The notes under the pieces: model-generated
What the model was told of the DNA's origin: nothing
Databases searched by the model: none
Seen by the model: only the letters and a program-made list of their open reading frames with translations
Translations under genes and position numbers: made by a program
Source of the DNA: Sphingomonas anseongensis
GTDB lineage: Bacteria; Pseudomonadota; Alphaproteobacteria; Sphingomonadales; Sphingomonadaceae
Direction: 5' to 3'
Length of the DNA: 64,000 nt
NCBI RefSeq assembly: GCF_023516495.1
Contig: NZ_JAMGBC010000001.1
Location: forward strand, 1,884,501-1,948,500
In this document: positions 26,190 through 34,844 of the stretch, piece by piece
How positions within the stretch are numbered: the first letter of the stretch is position 1
How the letters are laid out: the number at the start of each line of letters is the position of its first letter

Positions 26190-26744
26190 ATGGCGCGAGC
26201 CCTGTCCCTCAATCGAAATGCAAAGCGCGCGGTGGCTGCCCTGGTGTTGGTCATCGTCGCGATGATCGCGCTCACGGCGTGGACATCGGTCGTGGCGTTG
26301 ACGCCTGAATCGACGGTCGCCGAGCCGAGCGCTCACAGCGAAGATGAAATTGTTGATATTGGGGGCCACGCGCTCCTTCTCGAGCACGGATCGGCGGCGA
26401 ACCGTATCGTCCACTGGCTTCATGCCGGATTGGGCAATTCCAGGGCTTTCGAGCTGGGCACCCGAACCTTCGCTGCTCATACCGCCACGCTGAGCCCCGA
26501 AGGGCTGCAAAGGGTCTCGGCGATCGCCGACATGATGACCCACGTGAAGGCGCTGGACGCGAGGATCTTTCTTGAAAGCGGAGTCACGGAGCCGGAACTG
26601 GAGCAGCCGAGGGCAATGCAGATACGCGGCACGCTGATCGCGGACGGCGTGAGCCCTGCGCGAATCGCGGTTTCCGAAGATCCCATTCGCGTCGAGGAGA
26701 GCTCGCCAAGGGATGCCGAGATCGTCGTCGTGCTTACTGCCTGA
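26190..26744 (+). CDS. Membrane-anchored OmpA-like domain protein
   Basis: The 184-residue protein has a basic start, one N-terminal membrane helix (AVAALVLVIVAMIALTAW) and then a periplasmic domain. The end of that domain (LSPEGLQRVSAIADMM, then RAMQIRGTLIADGVSPARI) follows the OmpA C-terminal pattern, though the usual peptidoglycan-binding Asp/Arg residues are hard to place. It is divergent from the L,D-transpeptidase gene. Function is inferred only from the fold. Confidence 0.5.
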   Translation: MARALSLNRNAKRAVAALVLVIVAMIALTAWTSVVALTPESTVAEPSAHSEDEIVDIGGHALLLEHGSAANRIVHWLHAGLGNSRAFELGTRTFAAHTATLSPEGLQRVSAIADMMTHVKALDARIFLESGVTEPELEQPRAMQIRGTLIADGVSPARIAVSEDPIRVEESSPRDAEIVVVLTA

Positions 26745-26749
26745 GCGCT

Positions 26750-28129
26750 TCAGTGCGCGGCGTCGGTGCGCTCCACGCCTGACTTTGCAAGCTGCTCGTC
26801 GAGCTGGGCGACTAGGCGATCGAGTGCGGCCTGGTCCTTCGCCTCCGCTCTCGCCACCAGCACGTCCTGAGTGTTCGACGCGCGCAGGAGCCACCAGCCG
26901 TCAGGCGTGTTGACGCGCGCTCCGTCGACGTCGTTGACGGTCGCGCCGTCCGACCGGAGGCGCTCCAGAACCTCGCGGACGACTGCGAACTTGCGGCTCT
27001 CATCGACCGGGAAGCGAAGCTCGGGCGTGGCGACGGACTTTGGCATTTCGTCCATCAGCTCGGTCAGGCTCCTGCCGGATTCCCCGACCGCCTCGATCAT
27101 CCGGACAGCGGCGTAGAGCGCGTCGTCGAAGCCGTACCAGCGGTGCTTGAAGAAGATGTGGCCGCTCATCTCACCGGCGATCGGCGCGGCGGTTTCCTTC
27201 ATCTTCGACTTGATCAGGCTGTGGCCGGTCTTCCACATCAAAGGCTCGCCGCCTAGCTCGGCGATCCGGTCGAACAGGATCTGGCTCGCCTTGACGTCGG
27301 CGATGATGGTCGAGCCCGGAAGCTCCTTCAGCACCGGCGCGGAAAGGATCATCAGCAGCTGGTCGCCCCAGATCGCCCGGCCGCTGGAATCGACCGCGCC
27401 GATCCGGTCGGCATCTCCGTCGAAGGCGAAGCCCATGTCGAGCTTATTGTCGCTCATCAGCGCTTTCAGGTCGGCTAGATTGGCCTCGACGGTGGGGTCC
27501 GGGTGGTGGTTGGGGAAGGTGCCGTCGATCCGGGAGTGGATCACGAAATGCTCGCCGGGCAGTTTCTTAACGAGCTTCTCGACGGCCGCTCCGGCTGCTC
27601 CGTTGCCCGGATCCCAGCCGACGCGATAGCCACGCCCACGGAAGCCCTGAACCAGCCGATCGACATAGGAGTCCAGCACGTCTGCATGCTCGGCCGTGCC
27701 GGTCCCGTCGCTCCAGGCGCCGGCGGCGGAGCGGCGGCCGAGCTCCTGGATCTCCTCGCCGAAGACTGACCGGCCGTTCAGGAGCATCTTGAAGCCGTTA
27801 TATTCGGGCGGATTATGGCTTCCCGTGACCTGGATTCCACCCTGAACGCCTAGGACTTCGGTCGCGTAATAGAGCATCGGGCTCGGGCCGACGCCGATGC
27901 GCACCACGTTGAGACCGCTCTCCATCAGTCCGTCGACGAGCGCGCCTTCGAGTTCCGGCGAGTGGAGGCGGCCGTCGCGGCCGACCGCGATCGTCCTTGC
28001 GCCTTCGTCGCCGGCAAGTGAGCCGAAGCTTCGCCCAAGCGCCCAGGCGTCTTCCCTGGTGAGAGTCTTTCCGACGATTCCGCGAACGTCATATTCGCGA
28101 AGGATGGTGGGGTTGAATGCGTGGGTCAT
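26750..28129 (-). CDS. Phosphomannomutase/phosphoglucomutase
   Basis: The 459-residue protein has the active-site phosphoserine loop TGSHNPPEYNGFKM, the metal loop DGDADRIGAVD, the sugar-binding GEMSGH and the C-terminal phosphate-binding RASNTQDVL. It interconverts hexose 6- and 1-phosphates for sugar nucleotide and polysaccharide synthesis. It follows mipZ by 32 bases and is probably in the same transcript. Confidence 0.93.
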   Translation of the reverse strand: MTHAFNPTILREYDVRGIVGKTLTREDAWALGRSFGSLAGDEGARTIAVGRDGRLHSPELEGALVDGLMESGLNVVRIGVGPSPMLYYATEVLGVQGGIQVTGSHNPPEYNGFKMLLNGRSVFGEEIQELGRRSAAGAWSDGTGTAEHADVLDSYVDRLVQGFRGRGYRVGWDPGNGAAGAAVEKLVKKLPGEHFVIHSRIDGTFPNHHPDPTVEANLADLKALMSDNKLDMGFAFDGDADRIGAVDSSGRAIWGDQLLMILSAPVLKELPGSTIIADVKASQILFDRIAELGGEPLMWKTGHSLIKSKMKETAAPIAGEMSGHIFFKHRWYGFDDALYAAVRMIEAVGESGRSLTELMDEMPKSVATPELRFPVDESRKFAVVREVLERLRSDGATVNDVDGARVNTPDGWWLLRASNTQDVLVARAEAKDQAALDRLVAQLDEQLAKSGVERTDAAH

Positions 28130-28161
28130 CGAGCTGCCTTACGCAGCGGCAGCGATATGGT

Positions 28162-28950
28162 TCAACCGGCGGCGGCCACCTTCTGCTGCTCGTCGACCCC
28201 CGGGATGCCGAGGCCGGAGACCATCTCGCGAAGCTCCTGCCGGGCCGTGATGTGGCCGATTCCGACCTCGCCCAATTGCCCGAGGTCGAGAAGCGTGAGC
28301 CCCTTGGGGAAGAGCTCCCGGTAAACGACACGCTCCCCAAGGCCCGGGATGACCCGGAAGCCGACCCTGCGCGCGAGCTCGTCGAGCGCTGCGCCGACGC
28401 GGCGAAGGTTGTGCGAGTCGATGTGCTGAAGTCGATTGCGCAGAACGACCCAGTCGACGCTCTTGCCGGTCGCCTTGGCGCGCTGGGTGCGGCTGTTCCA
28501 GATGAGCTCCGCGTAGAAGCTCGGCTTGGTGACCTTGAAATTTTCCGGATGCACCTGGCCGATCAGGTCGAGGTCGACGAAGCTGTCGTTCATCGGGGTG
28601 ACGAGGGTGTCCGCCTTGAGGATCGCGGCGCGGGCCACCGGATCGTCGCGGCCGGGCGTGTCGATCACGATCACGTCGGCATCGGCCGACAGGCGGGCGA
28701 GCGCTTCGTCGAGCGAGGCTCCATCTTCGAGAACCTCGTAGCGCGCCTGCGGAAGCTCGGTCTCCAACCGCCGCATCGTCGAATCGCGGTTCTCGAGATA
28801 ACGAGTCATCGTCCGCTGCCGGCTGTCGAGATCGAGAGCCGCGACGCGGCTGCCCATTGCCGCGAGAGCGATGGCGGTGTGGACCGCCGTCGTCGACTTG
28901 CCGGTGCCACCCTTTTCGTTGGCGAAGACGATGAAATGCGGCTGGCTCAT
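28162..28950 (-). CDS. mipZ: Division plane positioning ATPase MipZ
   Basis: The 262-residue ParA-family ATPase has a deviant Walker A, NEKGGTGKSTTAVH, and Walker B VIVIDTPGRDD. The C-terminal region RVIPGLGERVVYRELFPKGL is typical of MipZ. MipZ forms a gradient from the ParB-bound poles and blocks FtsZ assembly away from midcell in alphaproteobacteria. It is divergent from panC, with 78 bases between. Confidence 0.93.
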   Translation of the reverse strand: MSQPHFIVFANEKGGTGKSTTAVHTAIALAAMGSRVAALDLDSRQRTMTRYLENRDSTMRRLETELPQARYEVLEDGASLDEALARLSADADVIVIDTPGRDDPVARAAILKADTLVTPMNDSFVDLDLIGQVHPENFKVTKPSFYAELIWNSRTQRAKATGKSVDWVVLRNRLQHIDSHNLRRVGAALDELARRVGFRVIPGLGERVVYRELFPKGLTLLDLGQLGEVGIGHITARQELREMVSGLGIPGVDEQQKVAAAG

Positions 28951-29028
28951 GCCCGCCCCCTTGAATTCGATCCCTACCGCGCGGAGAAGCGCGGCCCCGA
29001 ACGAGAGCTTACCGGAGGCGAATCCGCG

Positions 29029-29883
29029 GTGCAAACAATCCGTGACCAACGGCAGCTGGGAAGCGCCCTCGTCGCCCTGCGAGCCGGCGGGAAGCGAGTT
29101 GCGCTGGTGCCGACGATGGGCGCGCTCCATCCCGGCCACCTGTCGCTGGTCGCTGAAGCGAAGCGGCAGGCCGACCGGGTCGTCGCGACGATCTTCGTCA
29201 ACCCGATGCAGTTCGGGGAGGGCGAGGACCTGGACCGCTATCCACGGCAGGAAAAAGAGGATGCGAAGGCGCTGGAGCAGGCAGGTTGCGACCTGCTGTG
29301 GGCGCCGACGCCCGAACAGATGTATCCGGCGGGATTCTCGACCAGGGTTTCGGTCGCCGGACTCACCACTCGTTGGGAAGGGGAGGCCAGGCCCGGCCAT
29401 TTCGACGGGGTGACCACGGTCGTCGCCAAGCTGCTCAACGCCGTCCGACCCGAAGTCGCGCTGTTCGGCGAAAAGGATTTCCAGCAGCTTGCGGTGATCC
29501 GCAGGATGGTCGCCGATCTCGATATGGGCGCAGAGATCGTCGCGGTGCCGACCATGCGCGACGGGGACGGCCTCGCTCTGTCTTCGCGAAACGCATATCT
29601 GTCGCCCGACGAGCGGATACGGGCGACGACCTTGTCGAAAGCGCTCGAACAGGCAGCCGATTCGATCGAGCAGGGACAGCCGGTGAACGGCGCGATCCAG
29701 GACGCGAGGCGGGCGCTAAACGATGCCGGCTTCGCGCCTATCGATTATGTCGCATTGGTCGACGAAGCCAGCCTCGAACCGCTTCACTCGCCCGCCGGCC
29801 GAATGCGCCTGATCGCCGCAGCGACGATGGGAAAGACCCGCCTGATCGACAACGTTCCGGTCGACTCGCCACAACAAGGTTAA
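29029..29883 (+). CDS. panC: Pantothenate synthetase
   Basis: The 284-residue enzyme joins pantoate and beta-alanine with ATP. Visible motifs are PTMGALHPGHLSLV (the HxGH of the nucleotidyltransferase superfamily), FGEKDFQQLAVIRRMV and SSRNAYLS. The GTG at 29029 has GGAGG about 11 bases upstream, and the first residues match the family start, so the longer upstream reading is not used. Confidence 0.94.
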   Translation: MQTIRDQRQLGSALVALRAGGKRVALVPTMGALHPGHLSLVAEAKRQADRVVATIFVNPMQFGEGEDLDRYPRQEKEDAKALEQAGCDLLWAPTPEQMYPAGFSTRVSVAGLTTRWEGEARPGHFDGVTTVVAKLLNAVRPEVALFGEKDFQQLAVIRRMVADLDMGAEIVAVPTMRDGDGLALSSRNAYLSPDERIRATTLSKALEQAADSIEQGQPVNGAIQDARRALNDAGFAPIDYVALVDEASLEPLHSPAGRMRLIAAATMGKTRLIDNVPVDSPQQG

Positions 29884-29894
29884 CCGCGTTAACC
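29878..29894. promoter_or_regulatory. Perfect palindrome over the panC stop codon
   Basis: GGTTAAC-CGC-GTTAACC is a perfect 17-base inverted repeat covering the panC stop and lying about 60 bases before the next gene. It contains two TTAACC-like half-sites. The CtrA consensus has a longer spacer, so CtrA binding is uncertain. An operator for the SEL1-like gene is the simplest idea. Confidence 0.4.
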
Positions 29895-29955
29895 ATTTCT
29901 TCGGGAATGGACGCCGAAACTCCTCTCAACAGGGAAACAGGGGGAGTTTGCCAAC

Positions 29956-30255
29956 ATGGCGATCAGTCAGAAAGCGCAGGAATTCCTGATCCGCAGCCGC
30001 ATTGCCGATGCGGAACGCGGTGACGTGGATGCGCTCTTCGAGCTCGGGATCACCTATTCGACGGGTCGCGGCGGGATGCAGGTCGACCTGGTCGAGGCGC
30101 ACAAATGGTTCAACCTCGCCGCTTTGTCGGGATCGACCCGCGGGCAGGAGTGCAGGGCCGAGATCGCGGTCGAGATGACCGCCCGCGAGATCGCCGAGGC
30201 GCAGCGCCAGGCGCGAGCCTGGCTTGGTTCGACCCAGCAGCGCTACGCCGCGTAA
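29956..30255 (+). CDS. SEL1-like repeat protein, small
   Basis: The 99-residue protein contains a single SEL1/TPR-like unit (DVDALFELGITYSTGRGG, then DLVEAHKWFNLAALSGS). An Ala/Gln/Arg-rich helix follows. Such proteins are common in alphaproteobacteria and are thought to mediate protein contacts. A GGGGGAG site lies 8 bases upstream of the ATG. No signal peptide is seen. Confidence 0.75.
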   Translation: MAISQKAQEFLIRSRIADAERGDVDALFELGITYSTGRGGMQVDLVEAHKWFNLAALSGSTRGQECRAEIAVEMTAREIAEAQRQARAWLGSTQQRYAA

Positions 30256-30258
30256 ATC

Positions 30259-30771
30259 CTATTCGACGGTCGTGACTACCCGCGGACCGGTGGCCACGAT
30301 CGAAGTTCCGATCCGCACCGTGCCGGGGCGCTCCTTGCCCCAGCTGCTCGTCGAAATCCGTGGCGGGGCGACGCCCTGGGAAATCAGGAAATCGCGAACC
30401 GCATTGGCCCGCCGGTCACCGATCGCCAGCGCATAGTCGCGGCTGTCATTGGCTCCGCCATGACCCTCCAGGCGAACCCGTACAAAGGGATTGGCGAGAA
30501 GCCAGCGGGCCTGCGCGGCGAGACTAGCGGTCGCAATCGCATCGAGCGTTGCGCCATGCGCCGAGAAATAAACGGTGTCGCCGCCCGCCTTCATCACTAG
30601 GTCCGACTGGAGCATCGCCGGCGAACCCATCGGCGCCGGAGCCATGCCCGGAGGCGGCGCCGGCTGCGAGCGTCCGAGCGGGATGATCACGGGAAAGCGC
30701 ACCTGCGCTTCGGCGACGGCGCTGCCCGAAAGCAGAGCGGCGGCGAGCAGGAGGAGTTTCGAGTGTCGCAT
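30259..30771 (-). CDS. Pal-like OmpA-domain protein without lipobox
   Basis: The 170-residue protein follows tolB by 4 bases. It has a Sec signal (LLLLAAALLSGSAVAEAQ), a Pro-rich linker (QPAPPPGMAPAP) and an OmpA C-terminal domain (VYFSAHGATLD, LEGHGGAND, GDRRANAVRDFLISQGV). This is the position of pal in the tol-pal operon. However, there is no Cys at the signal cleavage site, so it cannot be a normal Pal lipoprotein. Whether the true Pal is elsewhere cannot be told from this window. Confidence 0.8.
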   Translation of the reverse strand: MRHSKLLLLAAALLSGSAVAEAQVRFPVIIPLGRSQPAPPPGMAPAPMGSPAMLQSDLVMKAGGDTVYFSAHGATLDAIATASLAAQARWLLANPFVRVRLEGHGGANDSRDYALAIGDRRANAVRDFLISQGVAPPRISTSSWGKERPGTVRIGTSIVATGPRVVTTVE

Positions 30772-30775
30772 CGGC

Positions 30776-32092
30776 CTATTCCTGCCTTTCCGCCCAGCTG
30801 GGATCGGACGCGCCCTGCGGCGTGAGGACGCTGCGAACCTCGCCGCCCGCTGCCGGCACCATCGCGAGCGCTGTCCGGCGGGTCGCGGGATCCTGCCGCT
30901 GGAACACGATCCGGCTGCCATCCGGGCTCCACGCCGGCTCTTCGTCGTTGGGGCCCCTGGTCACGATGCGCTCGTCCGAGCCGTCCACCGCCATCGATCC
31001 GACCGCCGACAGCGGCCCTTGCGACCGGGCGAAGGCGATCCGCTCGCCATCGGGGCTCCAGGCCGGTGAGCCATAGTCGCCGCCGCCGAAGCTGATCCGC
31101 CGCTGGTTCGATCCGTCGGAGTCCATCACATAGAGCTGCGGAGACCCGGAACGGTCGCTGATGAACACGATCCGGCTTCCGTCGGGCGAAAAACTGGGGC
31201 TGGTGTCGATCGCGGGCGAAGCGGTCAGGCGCTGGGGGCCGCCGCCCTCCACGGGCACCGCATAGATGTCGGCGTTGGCGTTGAGCGAAATCGTCAGCGC
31301 GATCCGCTGCCCATCGGGCGAGAATGCTGGCGCGAAGCTGACCGATCCGGGGGGAAGCAGAGGCCGGTCGGCGCTGTTCGAGACATCGGCGATCCGTACC
31401 TGCGGCGCTCCGCCGCTCAGGCTGACATAGGCGATTCGGTCCGCCTTCGGCGACCAGCGCGGGGTGAGGACAGTCACCTGCTCGTCGGTGAGGAAGATGT
31501 GGTTGGCGCCGTCGAAATCCATCATCGCAAGCCGCTTGGTCGGCGATTCAGGACGGCCGCTTTCGGCGATATAGGCAATCCGGCTGTCGAACTGCGGCGT
31601 CTTGCCCGACGCCTTCACGTAGGCCGCGTCGGCGCAGCGATGCGCGGCCCTGCGCCATTCGTTCGGGGAGACGGCGAAACCCTGCCGTGCAAGCTCACGG
31701 CCCGTTTGAACGTCATAGACATAGCAGCCAACCGTCAGCCGCCCGTCGTCGCGAGCGTTGACGAAGCCCGACAGGAGCAGCTTCGCATGGACCGAGCGCC
31801 ACTGCGAATAAGCCGGCGCGGTCACTTCCGGATAGGAGGGAATTCGCACCTTGCTCACGTCGGCGACGATGAAGGCATCGGTCGACTTCAAGTCGGCGAT
31901 GATCAAATCCGAAATCTGGTTGGCCAGCCCCCAGGTCGTCGTTCCCGCGTCGGTGTCGACGTTCTTCGCGGTCGCGAGCGGCGGGATTGCGATCACCGTG
32001 GCGGTCGGCGCGGCATTCTGGGCCTCGGCAGCGGTGCCGGCCAAAATCAGAAGCGGAAGCAGAAGCGCGGTCCTCGAGAAGCTGATGGTCAT
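30776..32092 (-). CDS. tolB: TolB-like beta-propeller protein
   Basis: The 438-residue protein has a signal peptide (TALLLPLLILAGTAAEAQ). A TolB N-terminal domain follows (ISDLIIADLKSTDAFIV), then a six-bladed propeller with repeated SPDGxRI segments (for example FSPDGSRIVFISDRSG). In the Tol-Pal complex TolB links TolA and Pal in the periplasm. The ATG overlaps the ybgC stop (ATGA). The gene order ybgC-tolB-pal is right, but the tolQ, tolR and tolA genes normally between ybgC and tolB are absent. Confidence 0.88.
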   Translation of the reverse strand: MTISFSRTALLLPLLILAGTAAEAQNAAPTATVIAIPPLATAKNVDTDAGTTTWGLANQISDLIIADLKSTDAFIVADVSKVRIPSYPEVTAPAYSQWRSVHAKLLLSGFVNARDDGRLTVGCYVYDVQTGRELARQGFAVSPNEWRRAAHRCADAAYVKASGKTPQFDSRIAYIAESGRPESPTKRLAMMDFDGANHIFLTDEQVTVLTPRWSPKADRIAYVSLSGGAPQVRIADVSNSADRPLLPPGSVSFAPAFSPDGQRIALTISLNANADIYAVPVEGGGPQRLTASPAIDTSPSFSPDGSRIVFISDRSGSPQLYVMDSDGSNQRRISFGGGDYGSPAWSPDGERIAFARSQGPLSAVGSMAVDGSDERIVTRGPNDEEPAWSPDGSRIVFQRQDPATRRTALAMVPAAGGEVRSVLTPQGASDPSWAERQE

Positions 32093-32544
32093 TTCCCCAT
32101 GTCTGCAATCTGCCGGAAGCGTTCGACCCATTCGATCGGCTGGCGCTGCGGCCGCTGGTCGGAGGTCAGGAACGCGGCCGTAACCGTGGCGTCCGCCAAT
32201 ATTTCAGCCTTGCGCATGACTGTCTGCTGAATCGTGACGGAGACCGCCCGCACCTGCTCGACCGTGCTGACCACGACGAGATCGTCGTAGAGATAGCCGG
32301 GCTTGCGATATTTGATCGCGACTTCGGCGACCGCATAGGTCCGGCCGCTGGACCGTAGCTCGGCTGCAAGGTCGATGTCGCAAGCTCGGATCATGTCCGA
32401 CCGCGCCCGCTCCATGAATTTCAGGTAGTTGGCGTAATAGACGATGCCGGCGGTGTCGGTGTCCTCGAAATAGACGGTCAGGGCAAAGCGATGCTGGCCG
32501 CCTACAAAGCCGCCGCGATAGGGCCGGTCGAATTCGCTGGTCAC
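32089..32544 (-). CDS. ybgC: YbgC-type acyl-CoA thioesterase
   Basis: The 151-residue protein is a hot-dog thioesterase with the signature RFALTVYFEDTDTAGIVYY, whose Asp is catalytic, followed by ANYLKFMERARSD. It is the standard first gene of the tol-pal operon. The start is GTG 32544, and its stop overlaps tolB directly. Confidence 0.93.
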   Translation of the reverse strand: MTSEFDRPYRGGFVGGQHRFALTVYFEDTDTAGIVYYANYLKFMERARSDMIRACDIDLAAELRSSGRTYAVAEVAIKYRKPGYLYDDLVVVSTVEQVRAVSVTIQQTVMRKAEILADATVTAAFLTSDQRPQRQPIEWVERFRQIADMGK

Positions 32545-32587
32545 CGGCGGCGCTGTAGCGAGCCGGGACTCGCATGGTCAAACGCGG

Positions 32588-33742
32588 TCAATGCGCCGGT
32601 CGGGACGCTGCTTTGGATCGAGACGCAAGCTCGCCGATCTCGCGGACGAGGTCGCCGAGGCCTGCGGACAGGTCGGCCAGGTGCATTCCCCAACCGGGAA
32701 GGAAGAGCCCGCGCACTCCAACCTCGCCGGGGATGCGATCGGTTCGCTTGCTCCCGGCCGACTTCACCGTTCGAAGCGAGAGATACCCTCGGCGCCCGTC
32801 GTTCACGCAGCGGGCCTCCACCAGCCCTTCAGTACGCACATAGGCCGTCGGCGCCGCGCCTTCGCTCGACCATGCGATGGGTCCGCCAAGCACCGGATAG
32901 GAGGATTTCGTGTTCCAATAGCCGTCCAGCGGCTCCCATTTCGTGGAGCCCGGGTTCGCAGGATTGGTGCAGGCCACCGTCATCCCAGGCGGTGCCCAGC
33001 CGAACATCGCGGATTCGGGTGGCTGGCTGCCTTCGCGATAGCTGGTCCAGGTCATCACGCAGCCGGTCTGGCCCGATCGGCTGCACAAAGGCGTCGACTT
33101 GAAGGTGCCGCCGACCAGCTTTCCCTGGGGCACAAAGACGTTGAATCCGGGAATGATCGCCCGAACCAGCTGCTTGGCGACCGGCTTGCCCTCGATCTCG
33201 CGCTTGATCAGCTCCTGGATCAACAGCGATCCCTGGCTGTGGCCGATCAGAACGAACGGGCGGCCCTTGTTGTGTTGCGTGAGATAGGTGCGCCACGCGT
33301 TCGCGACGTCGGAATAGGCAAGCTCGCCCGCCTTGCGGACGTCGCCGCCGGCCATTGCGACGCCCACAGCTCCCAGCGTCATCTGCCGATAGATCGGGAC
33401 GAAGGTTCGACAGACCGACGAGAAGCGGGCGAACTGCGATTGCGTCGCGCCGATCTCTTCGCTCGGCTTGAGGTCGCTGTTGACCCCCTGGTCGGCCGAA
33501 ACGGTCGGATAGACGTAGAAGCAGTCGACCGCCGGCTTTTCCGCGACGCTGCTCTTGCCGGTGGAGCCGTAACCGTTGGCGTTGAGAGCGGTCGTGGCGA
33601 TCGGGGTCGAGCAGGTGTCCTTTCGCCCGGGAAGGCATATCCAGTTGCGCTCCAGCCCATAGTTCACCGCGGCCGGCTGAGCCTGCGCCGGCTGTCCGGG
33701 AGCAAGTGCCGCAAGCAGGCTTCCGAAAAAATTGCCGATCAC
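32588..33742 (-). CDS. DUF3089 family exported lipase/hydrolase
   Basis: The 384-residue protein has an N-terminal signal-like segment ([18 protein letters not shown]), an alpha/beta hydrolase nucleophile elbow GHSQGS and a DUF3089 framework ([19 protein letters not shown]). Several Cys suggest disulfides in the periplasm. The GTG start overlaps the ruvB stop (GTGA). The family is uncharacterised, and a role as esterase is inferred from the fold. Confidence 0.82.
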   Translation of the reverse strand: MIGNFFGSLLAALAPGQPAQAQPAAVNYGLERNWICLPGRKDTCSTPIATTALNANGYGSTGKSSVAEKPAVDCFYVYPTVSADQGVNSDLKPSEEIGATQSQFARFSSVCRTFVPIYRQMTLGAVGVAMAGGDVRKAGELAYSDVANAWRTYLTQHNKGRPFVLIGHSQGSLLIQELIKREIEGKPVAKQLVRAIIPGFNVFVPQGKLVGGTFKSTPLCSRSGQTGCVMTWTSYREGSQPPESAMFGWAPPGMTVACTNPANPGSTKWEPLDGYWNTKSSYPVLGGPIAWSSEGAAPTAYVRTEGLVEARCVNDGRRGYLSLRTVKSAGSKRTDRIPGEVGVRGLFLPGWGMHLADLSAGLGDLVREIGELASRSKAASRPAH

Positions 33743-34782
33743 TTGGGTCCACTCTCCACGTCGAACAGGCCGGTCTGGCCGCCCTTGGGTGCTGGCAGCC
33801 CGAGATGGGCGTAGCCGCGGCCGTTGAGGCAGCGTCCTCGTGCAGTCCGGGCGATTAGGCCGAGCTGAATGAGGAACGGCTCGATGACGTCCTCGATCGT
33901 GTCGCGCGGTTCGCTCAAGCCCGCGGCGAGAGTCTCGATCCCCACCGGTCCTCCGCCGTAGAGGTCGGCAATCATCGTCAGGTAGCGACGGTCCATCGCG
34001 TCGAGGCCGAGCGCGTCGATCTCGAGGCGTGATAGCGCAGCGTCGGCGACTTTCGCATCCACGGTGTCCGATCCCGCGGCATGGGCGAAGTCACGGACCC
34101 GGCGAAGGAGTCGGCCCGAGATCCGCGGAGTGCCGCGCGACCTCTTGGCGATTTCCTGCGCGCCGTCGTCGGTGACGTCGGCTCCGAGCAGCCGGGCGGC
34201 TCGGCGTACGACCTGTTCCAGCTCCTCGACCGAATAGAAGTTGAGCCGGACCGGGATCCCGAAGCGGTCCCGAAGCGGAGTCGTCAGCAAGCCCTGCCGG
34301 GTCGTCGCTCCGATCAAAGTGAAGCGCGGAAGGTCGATCCGAACCGAGCGGGCGGACGGACCTTCGCCGATCATCAGGTCGAGAGCCCGATCCTCCATCG
34401 CCGGATAGAGCACTTCCTCGACCGCGGGATTGAGCCGGTGGATCTCGTCGATGAACAGCACGTCGCCGTCCTCGAGGTTCGTAAGCAAGGCCGCGAGGTC
34501 GCCGGACTTGGCGATCACCGGGCCGGAAGTGGCCCGGAATCCCACGCCCATCTCGCGGGCAAGGATCCCGGCAAGAGTCGTCTTTCCGAGGCCCGGCGGG
34601 CCGTGGAGAAGCACATGGTCGAGCGCTTCGCCGCGCGCCTTGGCCGCATGGACGAAGACCCGGAGGTTCTCCCGCGCCGCCTTCTGGCCGATGAACTCGT
34701 CGAGGGTCTTCGGGCGGAGCGCGGTGTCCGCGTCCTCGCTCGTTCGCTCTGGGCTGGTGATCCGCGCGGGGTCGGTTGCCAT
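33739..34782 (-). CDS. ruvB: Holliday junction ATP-dependent helicase RuvB
   Basis: The 347-residue AAA+ motor has Walker [10 protein letters not shown], Walker B IDEIHRL and the RuvB C-terminal winged helix ([15 protein letters not shown]). RuvB drives branch migration with RuvA. It is separated from ruvA and ruvC by a divergent M19 gene, and it is followed without a gap by the DUF3089 gene. Confidence 0.97.
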   Translation of the reverse strand: MATDPARITSPERTSEDADTALRPKTLDEFIGQKAARENLRVFVHAAKARGEALDHVLLHGPPGLGKTTLAGILAREMGVGFRATSGPVIAKSGDLAALLTNLEDGDVLFIDEIHRLNPAVEEVLYPAMEDRALDLMIGEGPSARSVRIDLPRFTLIGATTRQGLLTTPLRDRFGIPVRLNFYSVEELEQVVRRAARLLGADVTDDGAQEIAKRSRGTPRISGRLLRRVRDFAHAAGSDTVDAKVADAALSRLEIDALGLDAMDRRYLTMIADLYGGGPVGIETLAAGLSEPRDTIEDVIEPFLIQLGLIARTARGRCLNGRGYAHLGLPAPKGGQTGLFDVESGPK

Positions 34783-34844
34783 CCACGCCTGATTCGCAGA
34801 TGCATTGGCTCTCGACAAGAAGCACGAGCGATGGGGGCAAAGCG

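Noticed and set aside
29878-29894. CtrA site
   Set aside because: Half-sites are spaced too closely for the CtrA consensus, so it is reported only as a palindrome.
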